A DNA stretch of 64,000 bases from Athripsodes cinereus (Eukaryota; Arthropoda; Insecta; Trichoptera; Leptoceridae). Below, one piece after another: positions 8,917-18,330 of this stretch; position 1 is the first letter of the stretch, and each line of letters begins with the position of its first letter. Position numbers and translations under genes: made by a program. The DNA is taken from assembly GCA_947579605.1 (NCBI GenBank), contig OX388327.1:1661122-1725121 (forward strand). Reading direction: 5' to 3'. The notes below the pieces were generated by a model. It was not told the DNA's origin and ran no database searches. It was given only the letters and a program-made list of their open reading frames with translations.

Positions 8917-11620
8917 TAGGGTGGAACACTTTTGTATGAAAAAATATTTTTTTTCGAATATCGAATTGGAATACCAAGCAAAAGTTGCCTTATATAATTG
9001 TAAATAACACCCACTAATTTGGAAATTCTAGCTCAACAGCAAGAGCTCCCGCCATAGACTTGAAATTTCAATTTTTAAGTTTTTACAGACGCTTTGTTAA
9101 GTACACCCTTTTAACAAAATATTAACTAAATATAATATGTTATGCATTTATATTAAAAGATAAAAGTATATTTTAGTGAATGGAATCATTTATTTTAAAA
9201 ATATACACAGTTTCAGAAAGTTGTGTCGGTATGAATAACGTAATTTTTCATAACAAAAATCCTTTTTCGTCTCAAACTTTGGCATGAGTTTTCGAGACGC
9301 TAAATTAGATTTTACAAAACCCTATCTTCTTGTCTTATCGCATACACGTAGAGCTGCTTCTATCACATATTTTACTGATCTTTACACAGCCTGGGTGTGG
9401 CAAGGCAGTCTCATTAACTCCAAAACTGAATCTCCTCCATTTTCAATTAGATGTTGTAACTGCTTATCGGAAATACTCATCAGTATTGAGGTTTGTATAT
9501 ATTATTTTGTTGCCAGTTTATCAAGTCTATGTAAGAACTTGCATTTAAGTCCACTTTTGGCACCTCAAACATGCGCGAAACAGAATTTTTATTCACTTGA
9601 CGAGCTTTTAAAATGCGTCTGGCAGCTAGTTCTCTAATGTGCTTACGCGTATCTGTTATCGTACTCAACAACAAGTTTTCTGGATGAGCAAAGTAACTGT
9701 TCCGAAATAAAACAGGGTCCACAATCGCTAACAATTCGTTCGACAAATAACTAGTGCTATTAATGAGCTTCCATAAATGTTTTGAACCATCTTTAATGCT
9801 ATACCAATTTGACCTGCAAATGATTTAGATCCTGCTATAGGGCTATCCAAATAGGAAAACAAAGCTTCAATAGCAACTCATTGGCGTATAAGAGACAAAT
9901 TATCCAATGCAATGGTTGAGATAGTCTATTTTCCAAAAAACCAATCACGCCTCCCACATTCCCTGTATTTGTGGTTGTTCCATTACATCCAACAGTCATT
10001 ATACTCTCTGGTGATATATTTTCAGTCGTCAAAAAGCCGTGGATAGCTCTTTCAATATTTCTCGCACTGCCCGATGTTGGAAACACATACCCAACATAAA
10101 CAGAACCTGGTTCTTTAATAATCGAAACATGTTCCTCTTGTACAATCACTTTAAATCTCTTCGATCTTTTTAAAACAGTTTTAGCCGTCTGGTTTTTCCT
10201 TCCATCAAAATATAAGGCAGGAATTTCTGTTACTCTTTCTTCTGTTAAAATTTGCTCGCAAACTTTCTGTCTTATTCTTCTGAGTTTCATCCTGCCCACG
10301 ACGTTAGTCGACTGCGCCTCAGAGTCAGCATCAGAAGCAGAATATAGAACATTTATGATACGATAACCGCCGCAGCTCGATCTGATACTCCGTATCTATC
10401 GCATACAATCGTCAAACTATGAAGACTGGCATCCGTAAGCTTTATAGGCTTTTGATCCACTTTGTTCGCGGTGTCAAGAAAATCTGCGGCCGACGAACAA
10501 GAAGGAAGATCAACATTAGAACTAACTTCAGATCTATTTAGCCTATATAAAGAAAAGGAAATTTCTTTAATTCTTGTATTTGAATTATGCCTGATTTCTT
10601 GTTTAAGAGCACGTAATCTTCTTTTCTGCAATTTTTTACTCTAGATAAGATCCGTTCTTCCTAAAACCATTTGTCTGTTAGTGCGTTAGTCTTCTAAAAA
10701 TATTTGTTCCTCTTTTGGCACTTTATTTTCTCTCAAACAAGTACATTTTACAAATTCTTTACATTTACATGCAGCTATGTCAAAAGCTTTCCACTTTGTA
10801 CTCTGAATTCTTCTACCCTTCTTTCCTTTAGTTTCTTCAAAGACTTTTTCAAATTTCAAACAAATCAAATCAAAACATTTTGAGCGATATTTTTTAAGTA
10901 ACTGTAAAACTCGTTTGTGTGTAATAATTGAAATAGAAGATTTTATTCATACCTAATTCTTCAATTTTTGTTTCAACTGTTTCGGCACTTTTCCAAAAAT
11001 GTGGGTTTTTTGTTGTGTTGTTCTTTATTATTAAGTCTTGTCGAACCCATTCAAAGAATTTCTTAAAATTCTCATACGTAAGTAGTATATTCTCCTTGAA
11101 CTCTGCACTTTCACCAAATATCGGACATTTTAACTTTTGTCTTGTAGAAGTCATATTTATACACTTAAAATACGTAGGTACATCAACTAGTACCTACTGG
11201 TGAAAATAATTGACGGGCTACCTTCCACTTTGAGATAATATTATCGACACTAGTTGAAACGAAACACTGCAAATTCGTAGATCGAAGCGTGCTGCCCCCG
11301 CTTTGTCCCGCACTTTGCTCAACTGTCCCAGTACCAAAGTATATTAAAATGATGAAATATTTGATTGCAACTGCTAGTTAACTATATTTGAATATGTTTT
11401 TGAATAAAATAAACCTATTTTAATAAGTTCTATATTGTTTTGTAGGCCGCGCAAATAGCCCCTAAATTGTCCTTTTTGTAAATATTCGATGTCTTGTCGG
11501 GGGCTCTTACCGTTGTCTGATAATTTTTATATTTTTAATGCAGGCAATTGATGGCAAAAGGCAACTAAATACAACTATTCCAAATCAAAATTCGAGAAAA
11601 AAAAAATTCGTTCCACCCTA
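8917..11620 (-). mobile_element. hAT-type DNA transposon, 2704 bp
   Basis: Bounded by a perfect 8-bp duplication ATACTCAT (8909-8916, 11621-11628). The ends are inverted: TAGGGTGGAAC at the left and GTTCCACCCTA at the right, followed inward by poly-T/TCGAAT-TGGAATA similarity and a shared GTTGCCTT motif. Eight-base duplications and a terminus fitting YARNG (here TAGGG) are the standard marks of the hAT superfamily. The one decayed gene runs on the minus strand. Borders are very well supported; the superfamily rests on these features, not on the protein. Confidence 0.85.
9480..11154 (-). pseudogene. Decayed protein gene of the hAT-type element
   Basis: Read on the minus strand, a chain of broken frames makes one protein: 11154-10894 (MTSTRQKLKCPIFGESAEF..., FFEWVRQDLI), 10868-10686 (Cys-rich: ACKCKEFVKCTC), 10631-10353, 10299-9835 and 9746-9480. 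The fourth piece is the most conserved: ALYFDGRKNQT, GSVYVGYVFPTSGSARNI, MTVGCNGTTTNTGNVGGVI and CLLYANELLLK. I recall closely similar uncharacterised proteins in many arthropod genomes, with GCDGT where this copy has GCNGT; that is memory, not a search. The spacing of the two D positions in a beta-strand context would fit an RNase-H-like transposase core, but this is inference. Stops and frameshifts between pieces make it nonfunctional. Confidence 0.7.
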
Positions 11621-11659
11621 ATACTCATGTATGTAAATGTTGAAAATGCCTACCCTCAG

Positions 11660-11745
11660 CTACTGCGAGATTGGCGTGCACGTATTTTGACTATAGTCAA
11701 TCGTTCACGACAAGATTCAGATCGTATTCAGCTTGTATCAAGAAT
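11660..11745. mobile_element. Remnant of the GACTATAGTCA MITE family
   Basis: GACTATAGTCA with flanking CGTATT/GATCGTATTCAG resembles one side of the MITE at 17668-17878. It carries the 100-bp insert described next. Confidence 0.4.
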
Positions 11746-11845
11746 GTGTATTTGTTGAAATATCTTTGTTTTCTTTATTTTTTCTCGGATATTTCAGGAG
11801 TCCAAGGACTCCTATTTATCCGTTTAGGTGAAAAATTTATTAATA
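11746..11845 (-). mobile_element. 100-bp extremely truncated R1-like 3' end insertion
   Basis: Flanked by perfect 12-bp direct repeats TGTATCAAGAAT (11734-11745, 11846-11857). On the minus strand it contains GGATAAATAGGAGTCCTTGG then ACTCCTGAAATATCC, the same stem-loop as the 3' UTR of the R1-clade element at 45117-45150, with a compensated extra base pair in the stem. So a reverse transcription event copied only about 100 bp from a 3' end. Confidence 0.8.
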
Positions 11846-11879
11846 TGTATCAAGAATAATCCTCCTATATAATAATGGG

Positions 11880-12050
11880 TTATGACCCATTGGATTGGTC
11901 TGCAACGAGTTTGGATTTGCTTCTCCATTCCTCCCTATTCTCAGCCAGACTCTTCAACTATACGTATGAGCCACAGTTCATGTCCCTCTTCAGTTGGTCC
12001 ATATAAGCGTCTCATGTTCGGCCTCTGCCATTTGTGCCCTTTATAAATTT
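11880..12050 (-). pseudogene. RTE-D C-terminal fragment
   Basis: The minus strand reads, with stops, DAYMDQLKRDM and SLAENREEWRSKSK. This is the W-x-D-x-L-K / A-x-x-R-E-x-W-R pattern at the C-terminus of RTE polyproteins. It differs from the other RTE relics in this window. Confidence 0.55.
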
Positions 12051-12571
12051 ACAACTACGAAAAAAATGCGAGACCCACTATTTACCTAACACCCAACGGA
12101 ACATATTATAATATAGTTCGGTGTACTCATTTTAATTTCCATGACAGTACACACTATACACAAACAAGAAAGCATTCCTTCTGGTCGTTATACATAGCTT
12201 TGTCGTGTCTTGTACAGAAGTTTGTACAAAAGAATACATTAGCAATTATTTTTAAATAAATAATGAGTTAGTTACTACAAAGCAGAGCTTTATATTATTG
12301 CTTCACTGTGTATTTAGGTACTAGTACTATTGCTATTAATTCTACTGTTGTATTGCATTCAGTGACTAATGACAAAGTTTGCTAAATTATTATTGAAGTA
12401 TTTCAACAACAAGATTGAAGGAAATAAAAAGAGATGTAAGCCGAATAATTAATATTCGGCAAGGTTCTTTAAATACCGAAGCTTTTATTACAAAATGAAC
12501 CATTGTTCGAAGACTAACACTCAATCAATAAAACTAATGACAATATGCCGTATAAACTGGTATATACTTAT
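12051..12571. other. No gene seen
   Basis: AT-rich non-coding sequence without a recognised family. Confidence 0.35.
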
Positions 12572-12790
12572 TTATTTATTTATTTATTTATTTATTGATA
12601 CATCAACGGCCCACTGGCCTTTTAATAGTAAGGTTGGCACAATTTAAACTATAACAACAACAAATATTTCAGTATTATACAAATTAGTATATAAAGTTAA
12701 AGAGTATATAAAAATAAAAATAAAAAAAACCTTATCAAATATACTGTACTAAAGTTGACAACCTATACATAAAAATTCTATATTTTCGAG
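12572..12790 (-). mobile_element. Possible non-LTR retroelement 3' end with TTTA run
   Basis: A (TTTA)n run at about 12568-12597 followed by CATCAACGGCCCACTGGCC. Similar runs followed by moderately complex sequence occur at 29925, 45340 and 62850, as expected for minus-strand 3' tails of non-LTR elements. Family not identified. Confidence 0.4.
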
Positions 12791-12814
12791 TGTAACTTTG
12801 TGGAAATGCATTTT

Positions 12815-13023
12815 AAAGGAAGATATTTAATTTAAATCAAAACACTGTTTTATTCCACTATGAGATTGTTTAATTATTATAACGTTTTCAACTACAATGT
12901 AGCCATCATCGTATTGTGTTATTACTGATGATGGCTACATTGTAGTTGAAAACGTTATAATAATTAAACAATCTCATAGTGGAATAAAACAGTGTTTTGA
13001 TTTAAATTAAATATCTTCCTTTT
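12815..13023. repeat. Near-perfect 96-bp-arm palindrome of Penelope-like ends
   Basis: 12815-12910 and 12927-13022 are inverted copies with almost no mismatch around a 16-bp spacer. Each arm carries AAACACTGTTTTATTCCACTATGAG and the stretch AACGTTTTCAACTACAATG (or its complement). The ACACTGT motif recurs in other PLE-linked ends here (16842, 22640, 23740, 37466, 53230). RNA from either strand would fold into one long hairpin. Confidence 0.9.
12925..12951 (+). ncRNA. Hammerhead-ribozyme-like motif at palindrome centre
   Basis: CTGATGA (12925-12931), T, stem II GGCTAC/GTAGTT around an ATT loop, then GAAA (12948-12951). The architecture matches the motif at 7053. The opposite arm lacks the full CTGATGA, having CGATGA. 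Confidence 0.4.
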
Positions 13024-14184
13024 TATACATAAAAGTCAGTCTGTGCACATTTATAGTATTGTTACTTGCAATTTTTTGATTTTGTTTTATGACATAGGTA
13101 TGTTTGGTATGAATCTTTATTTTTTTAATATTAATGTGCATATTTGAGTTGATTGTTATAATTGTGATTGATGTAATTTGTTCTTCTGTTTGTGGGTTTG
13201 CAGCCGCTTATTTTTTCGACATGCATCCTACGTTTCAGCCCGTCTCCTGGAATCGTGCCTGTTTTAAAAACAAAAACTCAGACGATGAAAGAGGAGAAAA
13301 GACGTAGAAATCCCTGAAAACGGCCATAACAGGGAGTCGAAACATCAGAAAAACTTAAAACTTGTCTATCATTGTTAAGGGCATTTTAAGGACAAAAAAC
13401 ATCGAAGATCCGTGTAGCGTTCCTGAGAACATAAATAATTTTAGTATCAAAATAAATTCCTGAAAACGACTCAGTGATTGCAACGATGTTGCCACACAAG
13501 CGGTGTGCATGTATTGGTTACACGGGCGGGGAGTTCATTGATCCCAATGCCCTTGAGCTGTACTTGCCGCACGTGGCGACTGAAACGGAAGTTACTATGT
13601 ACTAATAAATACCTACTACGCTAAGACGATGTACTCACATCAGTGAGTATATATAGGCATAATTCACTCGATGTCGGGTGCCTTGCCGGAAAAAAAGAAA
13701 GAAGAACAAGATCCAGCCGAATATGTCGTATATTCGGATAGTTACCAAATAGCCATTGCATAACTAATGCAGGGTATTAAGTATTGAGATTTTCCTGTAA
13801 TAAAAGTTACAATACACTATGGTACTACGTGAATACAACCCATAAAGTATTTTATTGTATAAAAAATGAGGTATTGTTACAACATTGTTACTATATACCT
13901 TCTCGTATTATTGCGCATTTTTATAAGTGTTTGCTTCATTGTTTCGTTTGAAGAATAATACATTAGAAATACAATAAAAATAAACATTTCTCTTGTACTT
14001 ATTGTGTACAACTTCATAATGTTCATTTGGGAATAAAAAGCGCTTCGGGTTTTACTAATTTTTACTGAAAGTTATGCTAATGTCGATATGCTGTGATTTC
14101 TTTGTCGTGTTTACATTAATTGCAACAAATTTTCTGGCTCTTCCACTAGTATAATAATATATAGATAGTTAGAAAGAATATTTG
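13024..14184. other. Non-coding stretch with one dispersed repeat
   Basis: No gene. 13650-13715 (AGGCATAATTCACTCGATG, TCGGGTGCCTTGCC, then A/G-rich) recurs inverted at 31560-31620, where it abuts a (TTTC)n run. It is probably a short retroposon 3' end. A GGAGTCGAAACATCAG stretch near 13335-13350 vaguely resembles PLE ends. Confidence 0.45.
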
Positions 14185-14405
14185 GCTGAGAGGAATAGTG
14201 CGTGGACGTCCGAGGATTAAATGGCAAGATCACTTAAATCAAATCCTACAGGATGGGCATGTGTTGAGTACATTGAACAGGAGAGCATGCATGAGGAATT
14301 GTATGACAGTGACGTAAGCGAAAGATGTATGCAAGGATAGAAGGAAGTGGCGTTCGATCCTTTTTGCCTACCCGGCGAGGAAAGCGGCGTGATGGTATGT
14401 ATGTA
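14185..14405 (+). pseudogene. RTE-A C-terminal fragment
   Basis: Plus-strand translation gives RGRPRIKWQDHLNQILQDGH, LSTLNRRACMRN and CKDRRKWRSILFAYPA with one stop. This parallels the RTE-A end (RGRPRTTWLNHVDQILKDGR, SKRNRRACMRN, CKDRATWRSVLSAYP). Strongly diverged. Confidence 0.75.
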
Positions 14406-14574
14406 TGTAGAAAGACTTTACTTTTTCAAAATTATTTGAAAACCTACATATTAGAATGAAAGTTTGGGCTGGACTTGGAAAGTATGTAAATAAGTCGATA
14501 CTTATTGTAAAAATTACAAGTCAAAAACTGAAAATAGTCAAATGAAAATATCACAGATGGTCCTAAAATATCCT

Positions 14575-15305
14575 GTACCAACACGGTATATCCTTCGAGT
14601 GGGGTAACAAGGAGACTAACTTCATGTAATGAACATACTAGTCGTCATCTTTGTGCATAAAAATTAACCTCTTCAGACCTGGTCTCCATTCCAATGGACA
14701 TAGATTTTAGTAATATTTTTTACGCTCCCGTCTATTGCTTTTTTCTAATATTAATATTGAAAATTATTCGTATGAAGTCTATTTTATCGACATATTTTTT
14801 TTTGCGCCATTTGTCAAAGTTAACTATATTTTTACTTAATTATTTGTCAACGAGTCTACGCAAAGTGTTACTGCCAGGTTTTAGGTTGAGAAAATTAAAG
14901 ATATATTTACATAGTTTGTGTTTAATTTTACTTGAATTTTTTTGCAAAGGTAAAATTTATTCATGATTTTATATTAATCAATTAATATATATCAAATAAA
15001 TTTAAATTAACATTTCAGAGACCTCATTTTTATTAAATGTCCATTCCAATGAACATATTTATTTTCGCAAATCTAGAAATCAAAAAAAAATCAAATTATC
15101 TGAAACTTGTTATTTAGAAGCCAAATAACAAGATTTTAAAACAAAAGAATTTTTTCGACTCACACAATTAATTCAGGTCTGACGAGGTTAAGACATTCAT
15201 TCAGGATGGGTAGCATACCTTAAGCTTAATTGAAGCTTTTAAATATGGTATATTATACGAAAACCTGCGTTTTACAGAACACTCAAAAACTTCCGAGACT
15301 CCTCG
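14575..15305 (-). mobile_element. SINE-T copy split by a TTAA-flanked MITE
   Basis: SINE landmarks run from CAACACGGTATATCCTTCGAG (14580) to CATCTTTGTGCATAAAAATTAA (14667) and resume at TTAAGACATTCATTCAGGATGGGTAGC (15188) to CGTTTTACAGAACACTCAAAAACTT. Removing 14668-15191 restores the family order. Confidence 0.75.
14668..15187. mobile_element. piggyBac-like nonautonomous element, 520 bp
   Basis: TTAA sits at both ends (14664-14667, 15188-15191). The termini are inverted: CCTCTTCAGACCTG and CAGGTCTGACGAGG. Internally TCCATTCCAATGGACAT-like motifs repeat near each end (14685, 15040). TTAA duplication is the hallmark of piggyBac elements. There is no transposase, and the 90-codon frame at 14694-14966 is AT-driven and hydrophobic, probably chance. 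Confidence 0.75.
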
Positions 15306-15474
15306 GAAACATTTGAATAAAAATATTCGAAAAGTCACTTCTGAATACGTTTTCTGCTTGGCCAATTTTAAAACAAATACTCTGAATGCTTCGATATACC
15401 TACGTATTCTCGCAAATATAATCTGTATGTGGGAGCGAAACTACTCTATGTCGAATTTCGAACAAAATGAATTA

Positions 15475-15735
15475 TGCAGGCAGCAGACTAGCTGCATGTC
15501 ATAAACATGCAAGCTGTCTTCTCTGTATCGACAAAAAATCAAGACATTTAGGATGGGTAGCAAATCTCATCGCTGAATTTGAGATGTGAAATTTCTTTAT
15601 TTTTTCGAACACCTGCCTTTTACAGGACATTCGAAAACTTACGGACAAGAGTGAGAGACCAATTCTTTGCCGAGTGCTCTGCTGGCTACCCTACTTGTGG
15701 GATATGCCGTGATGGTGAAGTAGTACCTAGTTGTA
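15475..15735. mobile_element. Two SINE-T pieces in inverted orientation
   Basis: 15475-15688 follows the minus-strand family order (GCTGCATGTC, AAGACATTTAGGATGGGTAGC, ACACCTGCCTTTTACAGGACA, ACCAATTCTTTGCC). At 15689 it switches directly to the plus-strand 3' end (CTGCTGGCTACCCTACTTG, GATATGCCGTGATGG, tail AGTAGT). Confidence 0.7.
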
Positions 15736-15779
15736 TTAATATTATGAACATTGTGTAGTAATAGTCCTTGTTATGCTCT

Positions 15780-16040
15780 TTTTGTTGGCATATTCAGCAC
15801 ATATACAGCATGCCGCCGCTATGCATTTCCGAACTTTCCGTTCCGGAGACTGCTCTTCGCAGAACGCTTCAATCATCCGCAACGCCCACCAATAACATAA
15901 GGAGTCCAACAGATACAAAATCACACAGTACTATGACAGGGCTTTCAGCGTTGCAGATCCTGTGTCGTGGAATGGGTTATCTTGCAATCTGCGATGCCAG
16001 AGCAACATCACCGGTTTTAGAAGCGAAATGAAAACAACCC
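15780..16040 (+). pseudogene. L2/CR1-like retroelement C-terminal fragment
   Basis: Plus-strand codons near 15905-16030 read NRYKITQYYDRAFSVADPVSWNGL, SCNLRCQSNI and GFRSEMKTTLF. The pattern F-S-V-x-x-P-x-x-W-N-x-L-P...F-x-S-x-L-K-T-x-L-F is the common C-terminus of CR1/L2/Jockey-type reverse transcriptase proteins. The upstream frame is interrupted. Confidence 0.55.
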
Positions 16041-16049
16041 TTTTTCTTC

Positions 16050-16110
16050 TTCTTCACGTGTCTTGCCAAGTCCAAGGACTCCTATTTATCCGTTTAGGTG
16101 ACAATTTATT
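16050..16110 (-). mobile_element. R1-like 3' UTR stem-loop relic
   Basis: AAGTCCAAGGACTCCTATTT then ATCCGTTTAGGTGACAATTT matches the plus-strand text at 11790-11830; on the minus strand it is the GGATAAATAGGAGTCC hairpin seen in the R1 element 3' UTR. Confidence 0.6.
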
Positions 16111-16718
16111 TATATTTCAGCTCTCCCTAGTCTAGTACCTCTATGCCAGTGTTGGCATCTCCGACCCTACCACGTCAGTGGGCGGGGGATCCGGCTGATG
16201 TTTGTATTCTGTTTGAATTAACCATTATCAAATGATTTTGTTTTTTTTTTTTTTAATTTGGACACCTTTACTGAAAATGGCGTCTCGTGACATAGCATTG
16301 TCTTGCTCCGAGATACATATATGTTTAGTGGATTTACTTTATTCGAATAAAAATCCATAAAGGTTTAGTAGAATGAAATGCATTGGAAGAGATCCCAAAC
16401 TACAATCATTTTCAGCAATATCAGAGACGAGTCTGGCAGCCAAATAAGCAGCCTGCAAATGCAGTTTCCAGAAATATGTGCATAGGTACAATGCAACGTG
16501 TGCAATATGTATATACCTAAGATGTAACACAAAATATTATCGCCTTGCATGCTTAAAATGAGGTATGTGCCAATATTTTTATTTTGGAATGCTCTCAATA
16601 AACCAAAAGATTGAAATTGTAATCATTGTTTCGACTTCTTTTTGTTGTTAATGTGTCCGAGCGATTTTTTCTCTTTAAAAACATGAATATGAATGAGATT
16701 CCTTCACTTTATGTTAGC

Positions 16719-16800
16719 CTGATGATGGGAACGGAAGCTCTTGAAATTCGACTCGCGACTAATAAAGTCACTGTGGGAAGTATTAAATATAAGTGTAATT
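16719..16800 (+). mobile_element. Penelope-like end with hammerhead-like motif
   Basis: CTGATGA (16719-16725), T, imperfect stem GGGAAC/GCTCTT with GGAA loop, GAAA (16743-16746), then CTCGCGACTAATAAAGTCACTGTGGGA as in the 7.1-kb and 57.1-kb copies. Confidence 0.5.
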
Positions 16801-16841
16801 GTATTTTACTTTGTGAAAGTTTATTTTAACGGAATTAAAAT

Positions 16842-16943
16842 AGATTTAAAATAAAACACTGTATAACTTTCACTATGAATAATATTTCACACTGAGTTTA
16901 AAAATTTCATAGTGAAAGTTATACAGTGTTTTATTTTAAATCT
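16842..16943. repeat. 38-bp perfect inverted repeat with ACACTGT core
   Basis: 16842-16879 and 16906-16943 are exact reverse complements around a 26-bp loop. The arms contain AAACACTGTATAACTTTCAC, resembling other PLE-linked ends in the window. Confidence 0.9.
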
Positions 16944-17238
16944 TTTTTAATGTTATTCTACTAAATATAAAAGTTTTATTTTTGTTCGTTAAAGATGTTT
17001 AATATCCCCTTGGCATGCGTTATTCGCTTGGTTTTGGGAACGGGAAGGTTTCGAATACTTACGGAAAAGAGTGGAAAACCTATTCTATTCCGATTTCAAT
17101 CAAATAATAAATTGAATGTTGATGATTTTGAAAGATTTGTTTCTTTGAAACCGTTTTACAGTCCTTCAACTGCCATAAGGACGACGATGAAAAGAGCGAC
17201 AACGTCTTAATATGTAATAAATTTTCTTCAAGAATGTC

Positions 17239-17507
17239 TACTACTACTACTACTATACCATCACGGCATATCCCACAAGTGGGGTAGCCAGCAGATCAGC
17301 TGCATATAAGAAAAATGCAAACTGTCCTCTTCGTGCCAATATAAAATCAAGACATTCAGGATGGGTGGCAAGCCTCATCGCTGAATTTAAGATGTAAAAT
17401 GTCTTATTTTTTTCGAACACCTGCCTTTTACAGGTCACTCGAAAACTTATGCAGAAGAGTGGGAGACCAATTCTTTACCGGGTGCTCCACGGGATTTAAT
17501 TTTTTTA
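17239..17507 (-). mobile_element. SINE-T, full-length copy with target duplication
   Basis: Flanked by a 12-bp direct repeat TTCAAGAATGTC (17227-17238, 17508-17519). On the minus strand the element runs from ATCCCGTGGAGCACCCGGTA through GGTCTCCCACTCTTCTG, AAAGGCAGGTGTTCGAAAAA, CAGCGATGAGGCTTGCCACC and GGCACGAAGAGGACAG. It ends with CTGGCTACCCCACTTGTGGG, ATATGCCGTGATGGTATAG and a TAG tail. The GTGTTCGAAAA segment is weakly box-B-like; no clean box A is seen. The end copies the end of RTE-A, which would supply the enzyme. Confidence 0.85.
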
Positions 17508-17667
17508 TTCAAGAATGTCACAAGATTTTAATTTGAATATCAAAGAACATGTGCCGTTTTCAATATGAAACAGCGATATTCAAATTAGATGTGGATTTTC
17601 TATACTGGCTGAAATACTGTAAGCTTAAAATATACATACAAGCATACTAAGTATGGCAAAAGTCCAG

Positions 17668-17878
17668 CAGGGCTACTCTCGACAAAACTAAACACGATCT
17701 TAATCTAGTCTTGATCTTGATCATACGACGCACGAAGTGACTATTGGCCAAAAATACACGCAAACCGATCGCGCGTTAGCGGTAGTGCGATGTTTTTGAC
17801 TATAGTCCCTTCGTGCGTCGTATGATCAAGATCAAGACTAGATTAAGATCGTGTTTAGTTTTGTCAAGAGTAACCCTG
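17668..17878. mobile_element. Inverted-repeat MITE, 211 bp, hAT-like ends
   Basis: Ends CAGGGCTACTCTCGACAAAA and its near complement TTTTGTCAAGAGTAACCCTG; the inverted arms run about 75 bp. CAGGG fits hAT termini (YARNG). The expected 8-bp duplication is not clear (GTCCAG left, CAGACA right; CAG is shared), so the class is uncertain. Degenerate relatives: 34255-34430 and 11660-11745. Confidence 0.65.
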
Positions 17879-17942
17879 CAGACATAAGGAAATATATTAC
17901 AATTCACAGTTGTTACTTTTTAGTTTTTCATTTTTTTCCGAG

Positions 17943-18185
17943 GAACCTCCAGTAAAGAATAAGTCTCCCATTGTTTTCTGTTAGTTTTCGAGTGTCCTGT
18001 AATAGGCAAGTATTCGTAAAATATCACGGTTAAGACATTTAACATTCTCAGTTCATCGAATGAAGTTTGCCACTTGTATTAGCTTCTGTCAGCAGAGAGA
18101 GTAAAATTTGCATGTTTGTTACGTGCAGTCGGTCCGCTGGCTACCCTACTAGTGGGGAATAGGGGAATATCGTGTTGGTATGAAT
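17943..18185 (+). mobile_element. SINE-T copy, diverged
   Basis: CAGTAAAGAATAAGTCTCCCATTG, GTTTTCGAGTGTCCTGTAATAGGCAAG, AAGACATTTAACATT, TTTGCATGTTTGTTACGTGCAG and CTGGCTACCCTACTAGTGGGG in order. Confidence 0.7.
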
Positions 18186-18330
18186 GAGGTAAATATATTT
18201 TTTTGTTTCCTGCAATATGTAAGTGTTCGTAGAACATCATATAATAATAATTTACAAAAATTACATTTACCAGTTAATTTATAGATAAAAAATCAAAAAA
18301 CTATTATAATAAACACTTGTAATATTGTTA

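Noticed and set aside
9284..9637. Plus-strand frame of 117 codons
   Set aside because: Antisense to the decayed hAT-type gene.
14694..14966. 90-residue hydrophobic protein inside the TTAA element
   Set aside because: AT-driven Leu/Ile/Phe composition, no family, not a transposase.
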